A DNA stretch of 64,000 nucleotides from Pseudonocardia petroleophila (GCF_014235185.1 NZ_CP060131.1:193501-257500); one strand, 5' to 3'. Positions 34,374 to 44,067 are shown, counted from the first letter of the stretch. The notes: generated by a model not told the origin, from the letters alone. Numbers and translations: made by a program.

Positions 34374-34755
34374 TCTGGTTCGTGCCACCGTCGACGTCAA
34401 TGTTCGCGCCGACGACATAGGTGCTCTGTTCGGAGGCCAGGAAGGCCACGACGGCGGCGGCCTCCTCAGGCCGACCCATGCGGCCCTTGGCCACGGTCGC
34501 GGCGCCGTTCTCCTTGACGGCCCGGGCGGACTCCTCGTCGCCGAAGCGGCACCCCCGGGAATCTCGATCCATGCCGGCGACACCACCTCAGGCCGACCCA
34601 TGCGGCCCTTGGCCACGGTCGCGGCGCCGTTCTCCTTGACGGCCCGGGCGGACTCCTCGTCGCCGAAGCGGCACCCCCGGGAATCTCGATCCATGCCGGC
34701 GACACCACGTTGACCCGGATGCCACGGTCCTTGAGCTCGTGCTTGCCGAGAACCC
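34369..34755 (-). pseudogene. SDR oxidoreductase remnant (C-terminal part)
   Basis: Read from the right, [20 protein letters not shown] is the SDR segment after the catalytic Lys; after a frame change the sequence ends [17 protein letters not shown], then [15 protein letters not shown], the typical SDR C-terminus. The Rossmann motif and catalytic Tyr are missing, and a 122-bp tandem duplication breaks the frame. The 5' end is joined to S9 peptidase sequence near 34755. A dead gene. Confidence 0.82.
34464..34707. repeat. 122-bp perfect tandem duplication
   Basis: Bases 34464-34585 are repeated without change at 34586-34707. The unit carries the SDR stretch around [20 protein letters not shown]. 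Since 122 is not a multiple of three, the duplication shifts the SDR frame. Perfect identity implies a recent event. Confidence 0.92.
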
Positions 34756-36175
34756 GGGTGATGTCCTCCGCTGGGTGCGCACACCGACGGGACGCATCCT
34801 CGCCTTCAGCATGACCGACGACGGCAGGCACCTGCTGTCCGACTGGAACGCCGGCACACCCCGCCTGATCAGCCGGTTCCCCGGTCTCGATCACCCCTTC
34901 GGTCTCAGCCCCTGCATACCCACCCCGGACGGAACGGGGTTGTGGATCGGATCGCCGCGGGGTTCGGACCGAACCCGCCTGGTGCGGCTCGACCTGGACA
35001 CCGGCGAGCAGATCGGAGTGGACAGCCACCCCGTGTTCGACCGGGACGACCCCGCCCGGAGGCCGACCCGCGGTTCCGTCCTCGCTGATCGTGCACCCGG
35101 GCACCGGGGAGCTGCTCGGGGCCCGCTACCTCGGCGCCCGCCAGGAGATCCGCGCCCTCGACCCGTATTTTCGCGACGGTGCTGCCACGGCTGGAGGAGC
35201 TCACCGACGGCGACCTGGCTCATGTCTCCTGCGATCTCTCGGCGCAGCGCTGGTCGTGGACTGCACCCACGACCGCGACCCGGGCATCACCTGGTTCTAC
35301 GACCACACCACCGGCACCGCCCGGCGGTTGTTCCGTCCCTACCGCACCTGGACCCCGCGCGGCTGGCCCCGGTCACCCCGATCACCCTCACAGCCCGCGA
35401 CGGTCTGGACCTGCCGTGCCACCTGACCCTGCCGGTCGGGGTGGAGCCCCGTGACCTGCCGACCGTCGTGCTGCGGCACGGCGAGCCCTGGTACCGCGAC
35501 AGTTGGGGCTACGACCCCGAGCTGGAGTTCCTGGCGAACCGCGGCTACGCCGTGCTGAAGGTGAACTTCCGCGGCTCCACCGGTTACGGCAAGGCCCACA
35601 CCCAGGCCGCGATCGGCCAGTTCGCCGGCCGCATGCACGACGACGTCATCGACGCCCTGGACCGGGCCATCGCCGAGGGCTGGACCGACCGCGGCCGGAT
35701 CGCGATCTACGGCAACTCCTACGGCGGCTACGCCGCGCTCGTCGGGGCCGCGTTCACCCCGGAACGCTTCGCCGCAGCCATCAGCTACACCGGGATGTCC
35801 GACCTCGTCGAGATGAACAGAGGCGTCGTCCCGTTCGCACGGCGCTCGCTGGTGAACACCTACGTGCGCTACATGGGCGACCCGGACGTCCCGGAGCAGG
35901 AGGCCGACCTGCTCGCCCGGTCCCCGATCACCCGGGTCGACGACATCACGGCGCCGATGCTGCTCGTCCACGGAGCCCACGACCCGCGGGTGGACCGCCG
36001 CCACTCCGACCGCGTGGTCGAGGCGTTGCGAGCCCGCGGCGCCGACGTCGAGTACCTGCTGAACGAGCGCGAGGGCCACTGGTTCGTCAACCCGGACAGC
36101 AACATCGAGCTGTACCGCACCCTGGAGCGGTTCCTCGCCCGCACCCTGGGCGGGCGAACCACGGCGGCGGGCTGA
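34739..36175 (+). pseudogene. S9 prolyl-oligopeptidase-like gene, frameshifted (copy 3)
   Basis: The C-terminal hydrolase half (from about 35370) is intact with GNSYGG, VHGAHDPRVD and the His in EREGHWFVN. In the propeller region the homologous reading moves between frames: LVRLDLDTGEQIGVDSHP, then HPGTGELLGARYLGARQEI in another frame (from about 35091), LPRLEELTDGDLAHVSCDL in the third (from about 35181), then back to DCTHDRDPGITWFYDH. At least three indels are needed. The first part of the propeller is also missing. It lies 3 nt before the SMR gene. Confidence 0.88.
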
Positions 36176-36178
36176 CCC

Positions 36179-36502
36179 GTGCCCTACCTGCTGCTCGCCG
36201 CCGCGATCGCTCTCGAGGTGATGGCGACGATCAACCTGCGGCTGTCCGACGGCTTCACCCGGCTCGTCCCGTCGATCCTGGTGGTGATCGGCTACCTCGG
36301 CACCTTCACCTTGCTCTCGCAGGTGCTCAAGACCGGGGTGCCGGTCGGCGTCGCCTACGGAATCTGGGCAGCCGCCGGAGTGGCGCTGGTCGCGATCATC
36401 GGCGCGGTGTTCCTGGGCGACGGCCTGACCCCGGTGCAGATCGGCGGCATCACGCTCGTCATCGCCGGTGTGCTCGCCCTGGAGCTCGGCGCCGCTCACT
36501 GA
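36179..36502 (+). CDS. SMR-family small multidrug transporter
   Basis: 107-aa four-helix transporter of the small multidrug resistance family, a proton-coupled exporter of quaternary ammonium or other cations. The essential Glu lies in TM1 (AAAIALEVMATINLRLSDGF), and VPVGVAYGIWAAAGVAL is the conserved central helix. GTG 36179 is 3 nt after the S9-like stop. It probably dimerises in the inner membrane. The host S9 copy is broken, so transcription may now depend on other signals. Confidence 0.93.
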   Translation: MPYLLLAAAIALEVMATINLRLSDGFTRLVPSILVVIGYLGTFTLLSQVLKTGVPVGVAYGIWAAAGVALVAIIGAVFLGDGLTPVQIGGITLVIAGVLALELGAAH

Positions 36503-36571
36503 TCACCGTGGCGACGGTGCCCGGCCGGTCGAATACCGGAAGCGGGTGGCGCGTCTCACACGCCCCGACGC

Positions 36572-36602
36572 TTGAGCCTGCCGCGACGGCACGGCGTTGC
36601 CT
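36572..36602 (+). promoter_or_regulatory. MerR-type promoter, site F (MFS exporter)
   Basis: TTGAGC (36572-36577), 19-bp spacer CTGCCGC-GA-CGGCACGGCG, -10 TTGCCT (36597-36602). Transcription would start near 36609, 43 nt before GTG 36652; this rules out the ATG at 36604. Confidence 0.8.
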
Positions 36603-36651
36603 GATGGTCCGACCGGCAGGCTGCCGGTCGCCCGACCCCTGCGAGGACACC

Positions 36652-38091
36652 GTGACCACGCCCGAACCCCCCGGCCGCGCACTGCGGGCCAGCCCCACGA
36701 TCTACTTCACCTCCTACGGGCTGTCCCTGCTCGGCATGGGCATCTCCAGCGTCGTGCTGCCGCTGCTGGTGCTCGACCGCACCGGCGACATCCTGGCCGC
36801 CGGGGTGCTGGCCACCGTGGCCACAGCCGCGTCGGCCGCGACCGGGATCGTCGCCGGGCTGCTGGTCGACCGGGTCGACCGGCGCACGGTCTCGGTCGTG
36901 TCCGGCCTGCTGGCGGCGGTCTCGGTCGCCGCACTCCCGCTCATCGACGCACTGTGGGGCCTGGACATGACCTGGTTCCTGATCGTCGCCGTCGTCGGAG
37001 CGGTGGTCCGGGTGCCGGGCATGACCGCCCAGGAAACCCTGCTGCCCGCGCTGGCCCGACTCCGAGCAGCGAGATCACCGGGCGGCCCCGGACGGCTGGA
37101 CCGCCTGGTCGCGACGCGTGAGACCGTCGGCAACACCCTGGTCCTGGCCGGCCCCGGCCTCGGCGGGCTGCTGATCGTGGTTCTCGGCCTGACCCCGGCC
37201 CTGTTGCTGGCCACGGCCGCGACGAGCCTGCTCGCCGCCCTCACCACGCTCCTGCTCGACCCCCGCACCGGCCACGTGCCCGCCCGCGAACGGGACGCCA
37301 CCGGAGCCGGCGGCGCGGTCGGGCGGGCGGCGACCGACCTGTGGACGTCGTGGCGGTTCCTCGCCCGCAACCGGCTCCTCCTGGGCACCACCCTGATCAC
37401 CGCCATGCTCGTCGCCGTGCTCAGCTCCCTGCAGAGCACCCTGATGCCGGCCTACTTCACCGCGGAGGACCTCCCCGCCCTCACCGGGCTGACGCTCTCC
37501 GCCATCGCCGGTGGCAGCATCGCCGGCTCCGCGCTGTACGCCGCAACCGCGGGCCGGGTGAGCCGCCGCACCTGGTTCGTCATCGGCATGACCGGCCTGA
37601 TCGTCGGGTTCGTCGGCATCGGCTCCCTCGCCTCGCCGTGGCTGGTACTCGCCGGCGCGGCGCTCGTCGGGCTCACCAACGCCCCGGCCTCGGCCATCCT
37701 CGGCGTGCTCGCCATCGAGGCCACCCCCGACGCCATGCGCGGCCGCGTCCTGGGTGCCCAGAACACCGTGATGCTCGCCGCACCCGCCCTCACCAGCGCC
37801 CCGCTCGCCGCCGTCGCCGCCACCGCCGGGCTCCCCGTCGCCGGCGCGGTCCTCGCCGGGCTGGCCGCCGTCACCGCGATCGTCGCCCTCGCCGCACCGG
37901 CGTTCCGCTCACTGGACGGCCGACGGGGCGCGGAACCGGTCCCCTCCCCGGCGACGGGGGTCGTCGGGGCCGGGCCCCGCCGGCTGGACGTCGAGCCCGC
38001 CCACCGCGGCCGGACCCGCGGCGCGGCCGGCGATGTCACCGTCGCTCCGGTCAGGGAAGCTGCAGGTCCCGGAGCTGGCGGCGGGAGCTGA
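36652..38091 (+). CDS. MFS transporter (macrolide-efflux-like)
   Basis: 479-aa major facilitator with 12 predicted TM helices. The opening FTSYGLSLLGMGISSVVLPL, VDRVDRRTVSVVSGLLAAVS (loop 2-3) and TPDAMRGRVLGAQNTVMLAA match the MFS/DHA exporters related to macrolide efflux proteins. GTG 36652 has GAGGA upstream and agrees with site F. The 3' end overlaps the convergent LuxR copy 3 by 41 bp. Proton-driven efflux is expected; substrate not known. Confidence 0.92.
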   Translation: MTTPEPPGRALRASPTIYFTSYGLSLLGMGISSVVLPLLVLDRTGDILAAGVLATVATAASAATGIVAGLLVDRVDRRTVSVVSGLLAAVSVAALPLIDALWGLDMTWFLIVAVVGAVVRVPGMTAQETLLPALARLRAARSPGGPGRLDRLVATRETVGNTLVLAGPGLGGLLIVVLGLTPALLLATAATSLLAALTTLLLDPRTGHVPARERDATGAGGAVGRAATDLWTSWRFLARNRLLLGTTLITAMLVAVLSSLQSTLMPAYFTAEDLPALTGLTLSAIAGGSIAGSALYAATAGRVSRRTWFVIGMTGLIVGFVGIGSLASPWLVLAGAALVGLTNAPASAILGVLAIEATPDAMRGRVLGAQNTVMLAAPALTSAPLAAVAATAGLPVAGAVLAGLAAVTAIVALAAPAFRSLDGRRGAEPVPSPATGVVGAGPRRLDVEPAHRGRTRGAAGDVTVAPVREAAGPGAGGGS

Positions 38092-40801
38092 TGCCCAGCT
38101 TGCGGAAAACGCCGCGCAGGTGGGCCTCGACGGTGCGCGGGCTGAGGAACAGCTGCCCGCCGACCTCCCGGGACGTCGCCCCGGTGGCCACCAGCCGCGC
38201 GATCTGCAGCTCCTGCGCGGTGAGCGAGTCCGACGGCTCGGCAGAGCGCCTGCGCGGGTGCTCGCCGGTGGCACGCAGCTCGCGGGCGGCGCGGGCGGCG
38301 AACGCCTCCACGCCCATGTCCGACAGCATCCCGTGGGCGGTACGGAGCTGCTGGCGGGCGGCCTGACGGCGGCCCTCGCGGCGCAGCCATTCGCCGTAGA
38401 CGAGGTGCGTGCGGGCGAGGTAGGTGGCCATCCGGCAGGCACCGAGCAGCTCGATCGCCTCGCGGTAGTGCTGCTCCGCGGCGGGCCCGGTGCCGACCAG
38501 CGCCCGCGAGCGCGCCGCCAGCCCGAGCGCCCACGGGGTACCGCCGGCGCGAGCCCGGATGTCGAGCTGCCTGCACCCGGCCTCCGCCCGCTCGGGCTGC
38601 CCGGCGCGGGCAGCCGCCTCGACGAGTTCGGGGAGGGCCGCGTTGGTGTGTGTCGCATCGGGCTGGGCGCACGCCCGCTCCGCGGCGTCCAGCGCCGTCG
38701 CGTAGTCGCCCAGACCATTGTGGAGCACCGCCCGCGCGAGGTGCACCAGCGCGATCTCGGCACGGTTCCCGCGGGCGGTGGCCTCCTCGACGGCAGCGGC
38801 GTGCCTCTCCGCCGACTCGGCCTCGCGACCCTGCCAGGCGGCCAGCGCCAGCCCGCCGAAGCGCAGCGGCACGCCTCCGGTGACCTGCCTGATGGCGGTC
38901 TCCTCGGCGATCAGCGAGCCGGCCCGGGACAGCTCGCCTGCGAGCAACGACACCGACGACAGGAACGGGAGCGCGTGGACGAGCGTGGCCAGCGCGCCGG
39001 CGTCGCGGGCGAGCCGGACGTGCCGGTGCGCCAGCACGTGCAACAGCTCGTCGTCGTACAGCCGCATCGCGGTGCGGCCGGCCAACCACAGCCACCGCAG
39101 GGCGTCGCCCTCGCTCGAGGGCGCCGTCGACAGGTCGTCGGCACGGAAGGCCTCCAGCGCGTGGCGGAGTTCGGGGGCGCCGGCCACGATCCCCTGCGTG
39201 AACGTCGTTACCAGCCCGTCGAGGAGCAGGTCGGCGGGCCCCGGCGGTCCGGGTGGCGGGGGTGCGGCCCGGGCGGCTTCGGCGACCTCCGGCAGGCCGC
39301 GGCCGTCGCTGAGGCCGCCGGTGATGATGGCCGCGTCGAGAGCGTGCAGGTAGGTCTCGCGGGACAGCGCCGGGTCCAGCGGGGCGAGTGACCTGGCCGC
39401 GTCCAGCAGCATCCCCGGCACCTCGTTGCCGCGCGTGCGGTCGAACCCGATCTGAGCGCGCAGCAGCTCGATCCGCGCGTCCCGCAGCGCGTCCGGCGGG
39501 CCGGCCGCGGCGACCGCCAGCAGCTCCAGGGAGGTCTCGGACGCACCGGCGTCGTGCTTGGCGTGCGCCGCCTCCAGCGCCCGGCTCGCGCGGCGCGCGG
39601 GATCGGGCGTCAACCCGGCCGCCCGCTGCAGGAACGCCGCCGCCGCGGCCAGCCCGCCGCGGGCGCGCGCGCGGCCGGCCGAACCCTCCAGCTCCGCGGC
39701 GGCGTCCTCGTCGGGGCCCGTCAGGGCCTGCGCCCGGTGCCAGGCGCGCCGGTCGGGGTCGACCTGCGGGTCGGTAACGGCGGCCAGGGCGCCGTGCGCC
39801 CGGCGCTGGTCGGGAAGGGTCGCGGCCCGGTAGACCGCCGAGCGCACCAGCGGGTGCCGGAACCGCACCCGGGTGCCGAACTCCACCAACCCGGCCGCCT
39901 CGGCGGGCGCCGCCGCCTCGCGGGCGACGCCCAGGTGCGCGACCGCGCGCCACAGCAACGCCACATCGCCGGTCGGCTCGGCCGCGGCCGTCACCAGCAG
40001 CAGCCGCGTGTCGGGCGGCAGGCTGCCCGCGCGGCGCCCGAAGGCCTCCTCAACCCGGCGCGGGACGCTCGCCACGTCGGGCAGCTCGAACCCGCCCGCC
40101 AGCTGCGCCGGCGGTGCTCCCCGGGGCAGCTCCAGCAACGCCAGCGGGTTGCCGCGCGCCTCGGCGACGATCCGGTCGCGTACCACGTCGTCCAACGGCG
40201 CGCGGACCGCGGCGGCCAGCAGCGCCCGCGCGTCGGGGTCGGGCAGCCCGACCAACCGCAGGTCGGGAAGTCCGCCGAACGCCGAGACGTCCCGGTCACC
40301 GGGGTCGCGCAGTGCGAACACCAGCACCAGCCGCTCGGCCGCCACCCGCCGCGCCACGAACGCGAGCACCTGCGCGGACGCCTGGTCCAGCCACTGCGCG
40401 TCGTCCACCAGGCACAGCAGCGGCCCGTCCTCGGCCACCTCGGCCAGCAGGCTCAGCACCGCCAGCCCCACGAGGAACCGGTCGGGTGCAGGCCCGCCAC
40501 GCGTCCCGAACGCCACTCCGAGCGCAGACTGCTGCGGCTCGGGCAGCGCGGCGGCCCGCTCCAGCAGCGGTGCGCACAGCTGGTGCAGGCCCGCGAAGGC
40601 GAACTCCGCCTCGGCCTCCACCCCGGCCACGTCCTCGACCCGGAACCCGGCCGCTGCGGCGGTCTCACGCGCGTGCTGCAGCAGGGCGGTCTTGCCGATT
40701 CCGGCCTCCCCGCGAACCAGCAACACGCCGCAGCGTCCCTGCTGGCAGAGGGCGAGCAGGCGCTCGACCGCCTCGTGCTCGACGCGCCGGCCCACCAGCA
40801 T
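38051..40801 (-). CDS. large LuxR/LAL-type ATPase regulator (copy 3)
   Basis: 916-aa LAL regulator: Walker A GEAGIGKT at about residues 34-41, Walker B-like LLCLVDDAQWLD, helical sensor region and C-terminal HTH (LTAQELQIARLVATG ... SPRTVEAHLRGVFRKLGI). ATG 40801 is preceded by GGGGGAGGA. The palindrome GGTGATTGTCACC at 40842-40854 lies 41 bp upstream, as in copy 2. Divergent from the WhiB gene and overlapping the MFS gene end by 41 bp. Confidence 0.93.
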   Translation of the reverse strand: MLVGRRVEHEAVERLLALCQQGRCGVLLVRGEAGIGKTALLQHARETAAAAGFRVEDVAGVEAEAEFAFAGLHQLCAPLLERAAALPEPQQSALGVAFGTRGGPAPDRFLVGLAVLSLLAEVAEDGPLLCLVDDAQWLDQASAQVLAFVARRVAAERLVLVFALRDPGDRDVSAFGGLPDLRLVGLPDPDARALLAAAVRAPLDDVVRDRIVAEARGNPLALLELPRGAPPAQLAGGFELPDVASVPRRVEEAFGRRAGSLPPDTRLLLVTAAAEPTGDVALLWRAVAHLGVAREAAAPAEAAGLVEFGTRVRFRHPLVRSAVYRAATLPDQRRAHGALAAVTDPQVDPDRRAWHRAQALTGPDEDAAAELEGSAGRARARGGLAAAAAFLQRAAGLTPDPARRASRALEAAHAKHDAGASETSLELLAVAAAGPPDALRDARIELLRAQIGFDRTRGNEVPGMLLDAARSLAPLDPALSRETYLHALDAAIITGGLSDGRGLPEVAEAARAAPPPPGPPGPADLLLDGLVTTFTQGIVAGAPELRHALEAFRADDLSTAPSSEGDALRWLWLAGRTAMRLYDDELLHVLAHRHVRLARDAGALATLVHALPFLSSVSLLAGELSRAGSLIAEETAIRQVTGGVPLRFGGLALAAWQGREAESAERHAAAVEEATARGNRAEIALVHLARAVLHNGLGDYATALDAAERACAQPDATHTNAALPELVEAAARAGQPERAEAGCRQLDIRARAGGTPWALGLAARSRALVGTGPAAEQHYREAIELLGACRMATYLARTHLVYGEWLRREGRRQAARQQLRTAHGMLSDMGVEAFAARAARELRATGEHPRRRSAEPSDSLTAQELQIARLVATGATSREVGGQLFLSPRTVEAHLRGVFRKLGISSRRQLRDLQLP

Positions 40802-40841
40802 CGTCCGGTCCTCCCCCTGGCGACCGCATGGGGCCGATTGC

Positions 40842-40945
40842 GGTGATTGTCACCGATGCGAAGCCCGCGGGCGAGCGCGGGCCGTCGCGACACCGGCGTC
40901 TCCGTGCCGTGGTCGGCAACGGAGTCAGGGACTTCCACCGACGCG
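40842..40945. promoter_or_regulatory. shared regulatory block between LuxR copy 3 and whiB
   Basis: GGTGATTGTCACC (40842-40854) and ACTTCCACCGACGCG (40931-40945) repeat the two elements seen upstream of LuxR copy 2, with 76 bp between them rather than 86. Confidence 0.6.
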
Positions 40946-41010
40946 GCCGGGGCGCCGTCCTCGCGAAGCTTGTACCCGACAGCAGAGCGACCGGGGAGCG
41001 AGCAACCGCC

Positions 41011-41331
41011 ATGATCAGCACCGATCCCGTCACCGTCGTCGTGCGCACCGGCCGGGCCGGGCAGTACGCGGACTGGCGGACGACCCCCGAACACGTGCGG
41101 TCGTGGCACCGGCGGGCCTTGTGCGGCGGTGTCGTCGGCGAGGTGTTCTTCGCCGCGGACGAGGAGCGCCCACCGATGCGGCAGCACCGCGAGCGGGTCG
41201 CGAAGGCGATCTGCGCCGCCTGCCCGGTCCGCCAGCCGTGCGCCCTCTACGCCCTGGTCCACCGGGAGCTGCACGGCGTATGGGGCGGTCTGTCGGAGGC
41301 CGACCGCCGACGTCGCCTCGCGCGCCCCTGA
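41011..41331 (+). CDS. WhiB-family iron-sulfur regulator
   Basis: 106-aa WhiB-like protein, a 4Fe-4S transcription factor specific to actinobacteria that acts with the sigma factor. The four cluster ligands are C38, C68, C71 and C77 (ALCGG, ICAACPVRQPC), and the turn GVWGGLSEADRRR follows. ATG 41011; a GGGGAG element lies 13 nt upstream. It is followed 33 nt later by the MerR paralogue, so redox or drug stress could be coupled to that regulator (inference). WhiB7-type proteins govern intrinsic drug resistance, but subclass is not proven. Confidence 0.93.
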   Translation: MISTDPVTVVVRTGRAGQYADWRTTPEHVRSWHRRALCGGVVGEVFFAADEERPPMRQHRERVAKAICAACPVRQPCALYALVHRELHGVWGGLSEADRRRRLARP

Positions 41332-41364
41332 CCGCCCATCACCGACTTCACGGAGGGATCTGCT

Positions 41365-42234
41365 GTGGCCTGGAGCACGCGCGAACTCGCCGACCTCGCC
41401 GGCACCACCGCGCGAGCGGTACGGCACTACCACGACGTCGGCCTACTGGAGGAGCCGCGACGCCGGGCCAACGGCTACAAGCAGTACGGCGTCACGCACC
41501 TCGTCCGGATCGTGCGGATCAAGCGCCTCGCCGACCTCGGGTTCACCCTGCCGCAGATCGCGGAACTGGGCGATGCGGACCAGCACCCCCGGGAAGCGCT
41601 CCGCGGGCTCGACGCCCACCTCGCCCGGACCCTCGACCGGCTGCGGGACGTGCGCACCGAGGTTCGGCAGATCCTCCAGGAGGCCGCACCAACCGACCTG
41701 CCACCCGCGCTGGCCGCGCGGATCCGGGACGTCGACCTGTCGGCCGCCGACCGCGCCCTGCTGGTCGTGTTGACCAGGGTGCTCGACCTCGCGGTGGTCA
41801 TCGACTTCGTCGACTCGCTGCGCGACCTCCCGGCCAGCCCGGTGGCGACCGCGTTCGACGAGCTGCCCGCCGACGCTGACGCCGCGACGCGCCACGAGCT
41901 CGCGACAACGCTGCTGCCCCGGAGCCGGACACTGCGCATGATGCTCCCCCACCTGCGGAGTGCGACGACCGGCCTGAGCGGCGCCGCGGCCCGGACTCTC
42001 GACGAGGCCGTGCGCGACCTCTACAACCCCGCGCAGGCCGACGTCCTGCGCCGGGTCGGACTCCTGCTCCGCTCGCGGCCCGAATCGGCCCAGACTCCGC
42101 AGGCCGGTGTCCCGCCGGCGCGAGAGCAGCTCGCACCTGCCACGCCGATCCGGTTGACCGTGCCGCAACGGCACGGTGTGCACTCCGGTGTGATCACTGC
42201 AGCGCTCTCGTCGAGCACCACCGGACGGCCATGA
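41365..42234 (+). CDS. MerR-family transcriptional regulator (copy 2)
   Basis: 289-aa MerR regulator from GTG 41365, paralogue of 9965-10705: STRELADLAGTTARAVRHYH, GYKQYGVTHLVRIVRIKRL, coiled coil, then a helical effector domain and LYNPAQADVLRRVG. It has about 40 extra C-terminal residues, and that 3' region contains MerR-type promoter site G. Its TGA overlaps the beta-lactamase ATG (ATGA, 42231-42234). A plausible direct regulator of the beta-lactamase operon and of the other six sites. Confidence 0.92.
   Translation: MAWSTRELADLAGTTARAVRHYHDVGLLEEPRRRANGYKQYGVTHLVRIVRIKRLADLGFTLPQIAELGDADQHPREALRGLDAHLARTLDRLRDVRTEVRQILQEAAPTDLPPALAARIRDVDLSAADRALLVVLTRVLDLAVVIDFVDSLRDLPASPVATAFDELPADADAATRHELATTLLPRSRTLRMMLPHLRSATTGLSGAAARTLDEAVRDLYNPAQADVLRRVGLLLRSRPESAQTPQAGVPPAREQLAPATPIRLTVPQRHGVHSGVITAALSSSTTGRP
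42154..42184 (+). promoter_or_regulatory. MerR-type promoter, site G (beta-lactamase operon), inside merR copy 2
   Basis: TTGACC (42154-42159), 19-bp spacer GTGCCGC-AA-CGGCACGGTG, -10 TGCACT (42179-42184). The predicted transcript starts about 40 nt before the beta-lactamase ATG. The promoter lies in codons of the MerR C-terminal extension. Confidence 0.82.
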
Positions 42235-43160
42235 ACCAGCGACGCATCACCCGACGCAGCATGCTGACCGCCACCCTGGGCGCGGCCCTGACGGGTTGCG
42301 GGATCCCCGCGACACCCACGACCTCGCCCGCTCCCGTGGCCGTGCCACCACCGCCCGCCGCTCCGCCGGACGATCTGAACCTCATCGCGCTCGAAGGCCG
42401 CTCCGGCGGCCGGCTCGGCGTGCACGTTCTCGACACCGGGACCGGCGCGACCGTGTCGCACCGGGGTCGGGAGCGGTTCCTCATGGCGTCGACCGCGAAG
42501 CTGCCCCTCACCGCCGCCGTCCTGGACCGCGCCACCAACGAGCCCGCGCTTCTCGACCGGCTCGTCCGCTACGGCCCCGAGGCGCTGCTCGAGTACGCCC
42601 CGGTGACGACGCAGAACGTGGCGACCGGCATGACCGTTGCCGACCTGTGCGACGCCGCCCTCACCGTCAGCGACAACACAGCGGCGAACCTGCTCCTCGA
42701 CCTCCTCGGCGGGCCGGCCGCCGTGACGACGTTCGTCCGCGGCCTCGGCGACCCGACCACCCGCTTCGACCGCACCGAGCCCGAGCTCAACGTCTCCACC
42801 AGCCCGGACGACGAGCGCGACACCACCACCCCGGCCGCCATCGTCGGGATCATCCGGGCAGTGACCCTCAGCGACGGTCTCGCCCCGGCCGGCCGCGACC
42901 GGCTCACCGCCTGGCTCGTCGCCAGTACGACCGGCGACGCCACCATCCGCGCCGGGATCCCGGCCGGGTGGGCGGTCGGCGACAAGACCGGGACAGGCGC
43001 GCAGGGCGAACGCAACGACGTCGGGATCATCCTGCCCCCGGATCGCGCACCGCTGGTCCTCGCCGTCTTCACCGACCCCGACGACCCGGACTCGACGGCC
43101 GGCAACGCCACCATCGCCGAGGCGACCGCGATCGCGGTACGCCTGCTCGTCAGCCAGTAA
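42231..43160 (+). CDS. class A serine beta-lactamase (Tat/lipoprotein signal)
   Basis: 309-aa secreted class A beta-lactamase hydrolysing beta-lactams by an acyl-enzyme route. Motifs: STAK with nucleophile S87 and K90, SDN at 147-149, omega-loop EPELN with general base E183, and KTG from K252. The N-terminus has RRITRR followed by a hydrophobic stretch and the lipobox LTGC, suggesting Tat export and lipid anchoring. A Pro-rich linker follows the Cys. It is coupled to merR copy 2 and heads an operon with a hydrolase and a RidA protein. All key residues are present. Confidence 0.95.
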   Translation: MNQRRITRRSMLTATLGAALTGCGIPATPTTSPAPVAVPPPPAAPPDDLNLIALEGRSGGRLGVHVLDTGTGATVSHRGRERFLMASTAKLPLTAAVLDRATNEPALLDRLVRYGPEALLEYAPVTTQNVATGMTVADLCDAALTVSDNTAANLLLDLLGGPAAVTTFVRGLGDPTTRFDRTEPELNVSTSPDDERDTTTPAAIVGIIRAVTLSDGLAPAGRDRLTAWLVASTTGDATIRAGIPAGWAVGDKTGTGAQGERNDVGIILPPDRAPLVLAVFTDPDDPDSTAGNATIAEATAIAVRLLVSQ

Positions 43161-44030
<870 letters not shown>

Positions 44031-44067
44031 GCCAACAGCACCACAGCCGGACGAAAGCGAGACCACT

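Noticed and set aside
40890..40935. A further MerR-like sequence on the minus strand upstream of LuxR copy 3 (TTGCCGACCACGGCACGG)
   Set aside because: The half-sites are separated by one extra base and there is no TTGAC at the required 19-bp spacing, so it does not meet the rule kept by the seven accepted sites.
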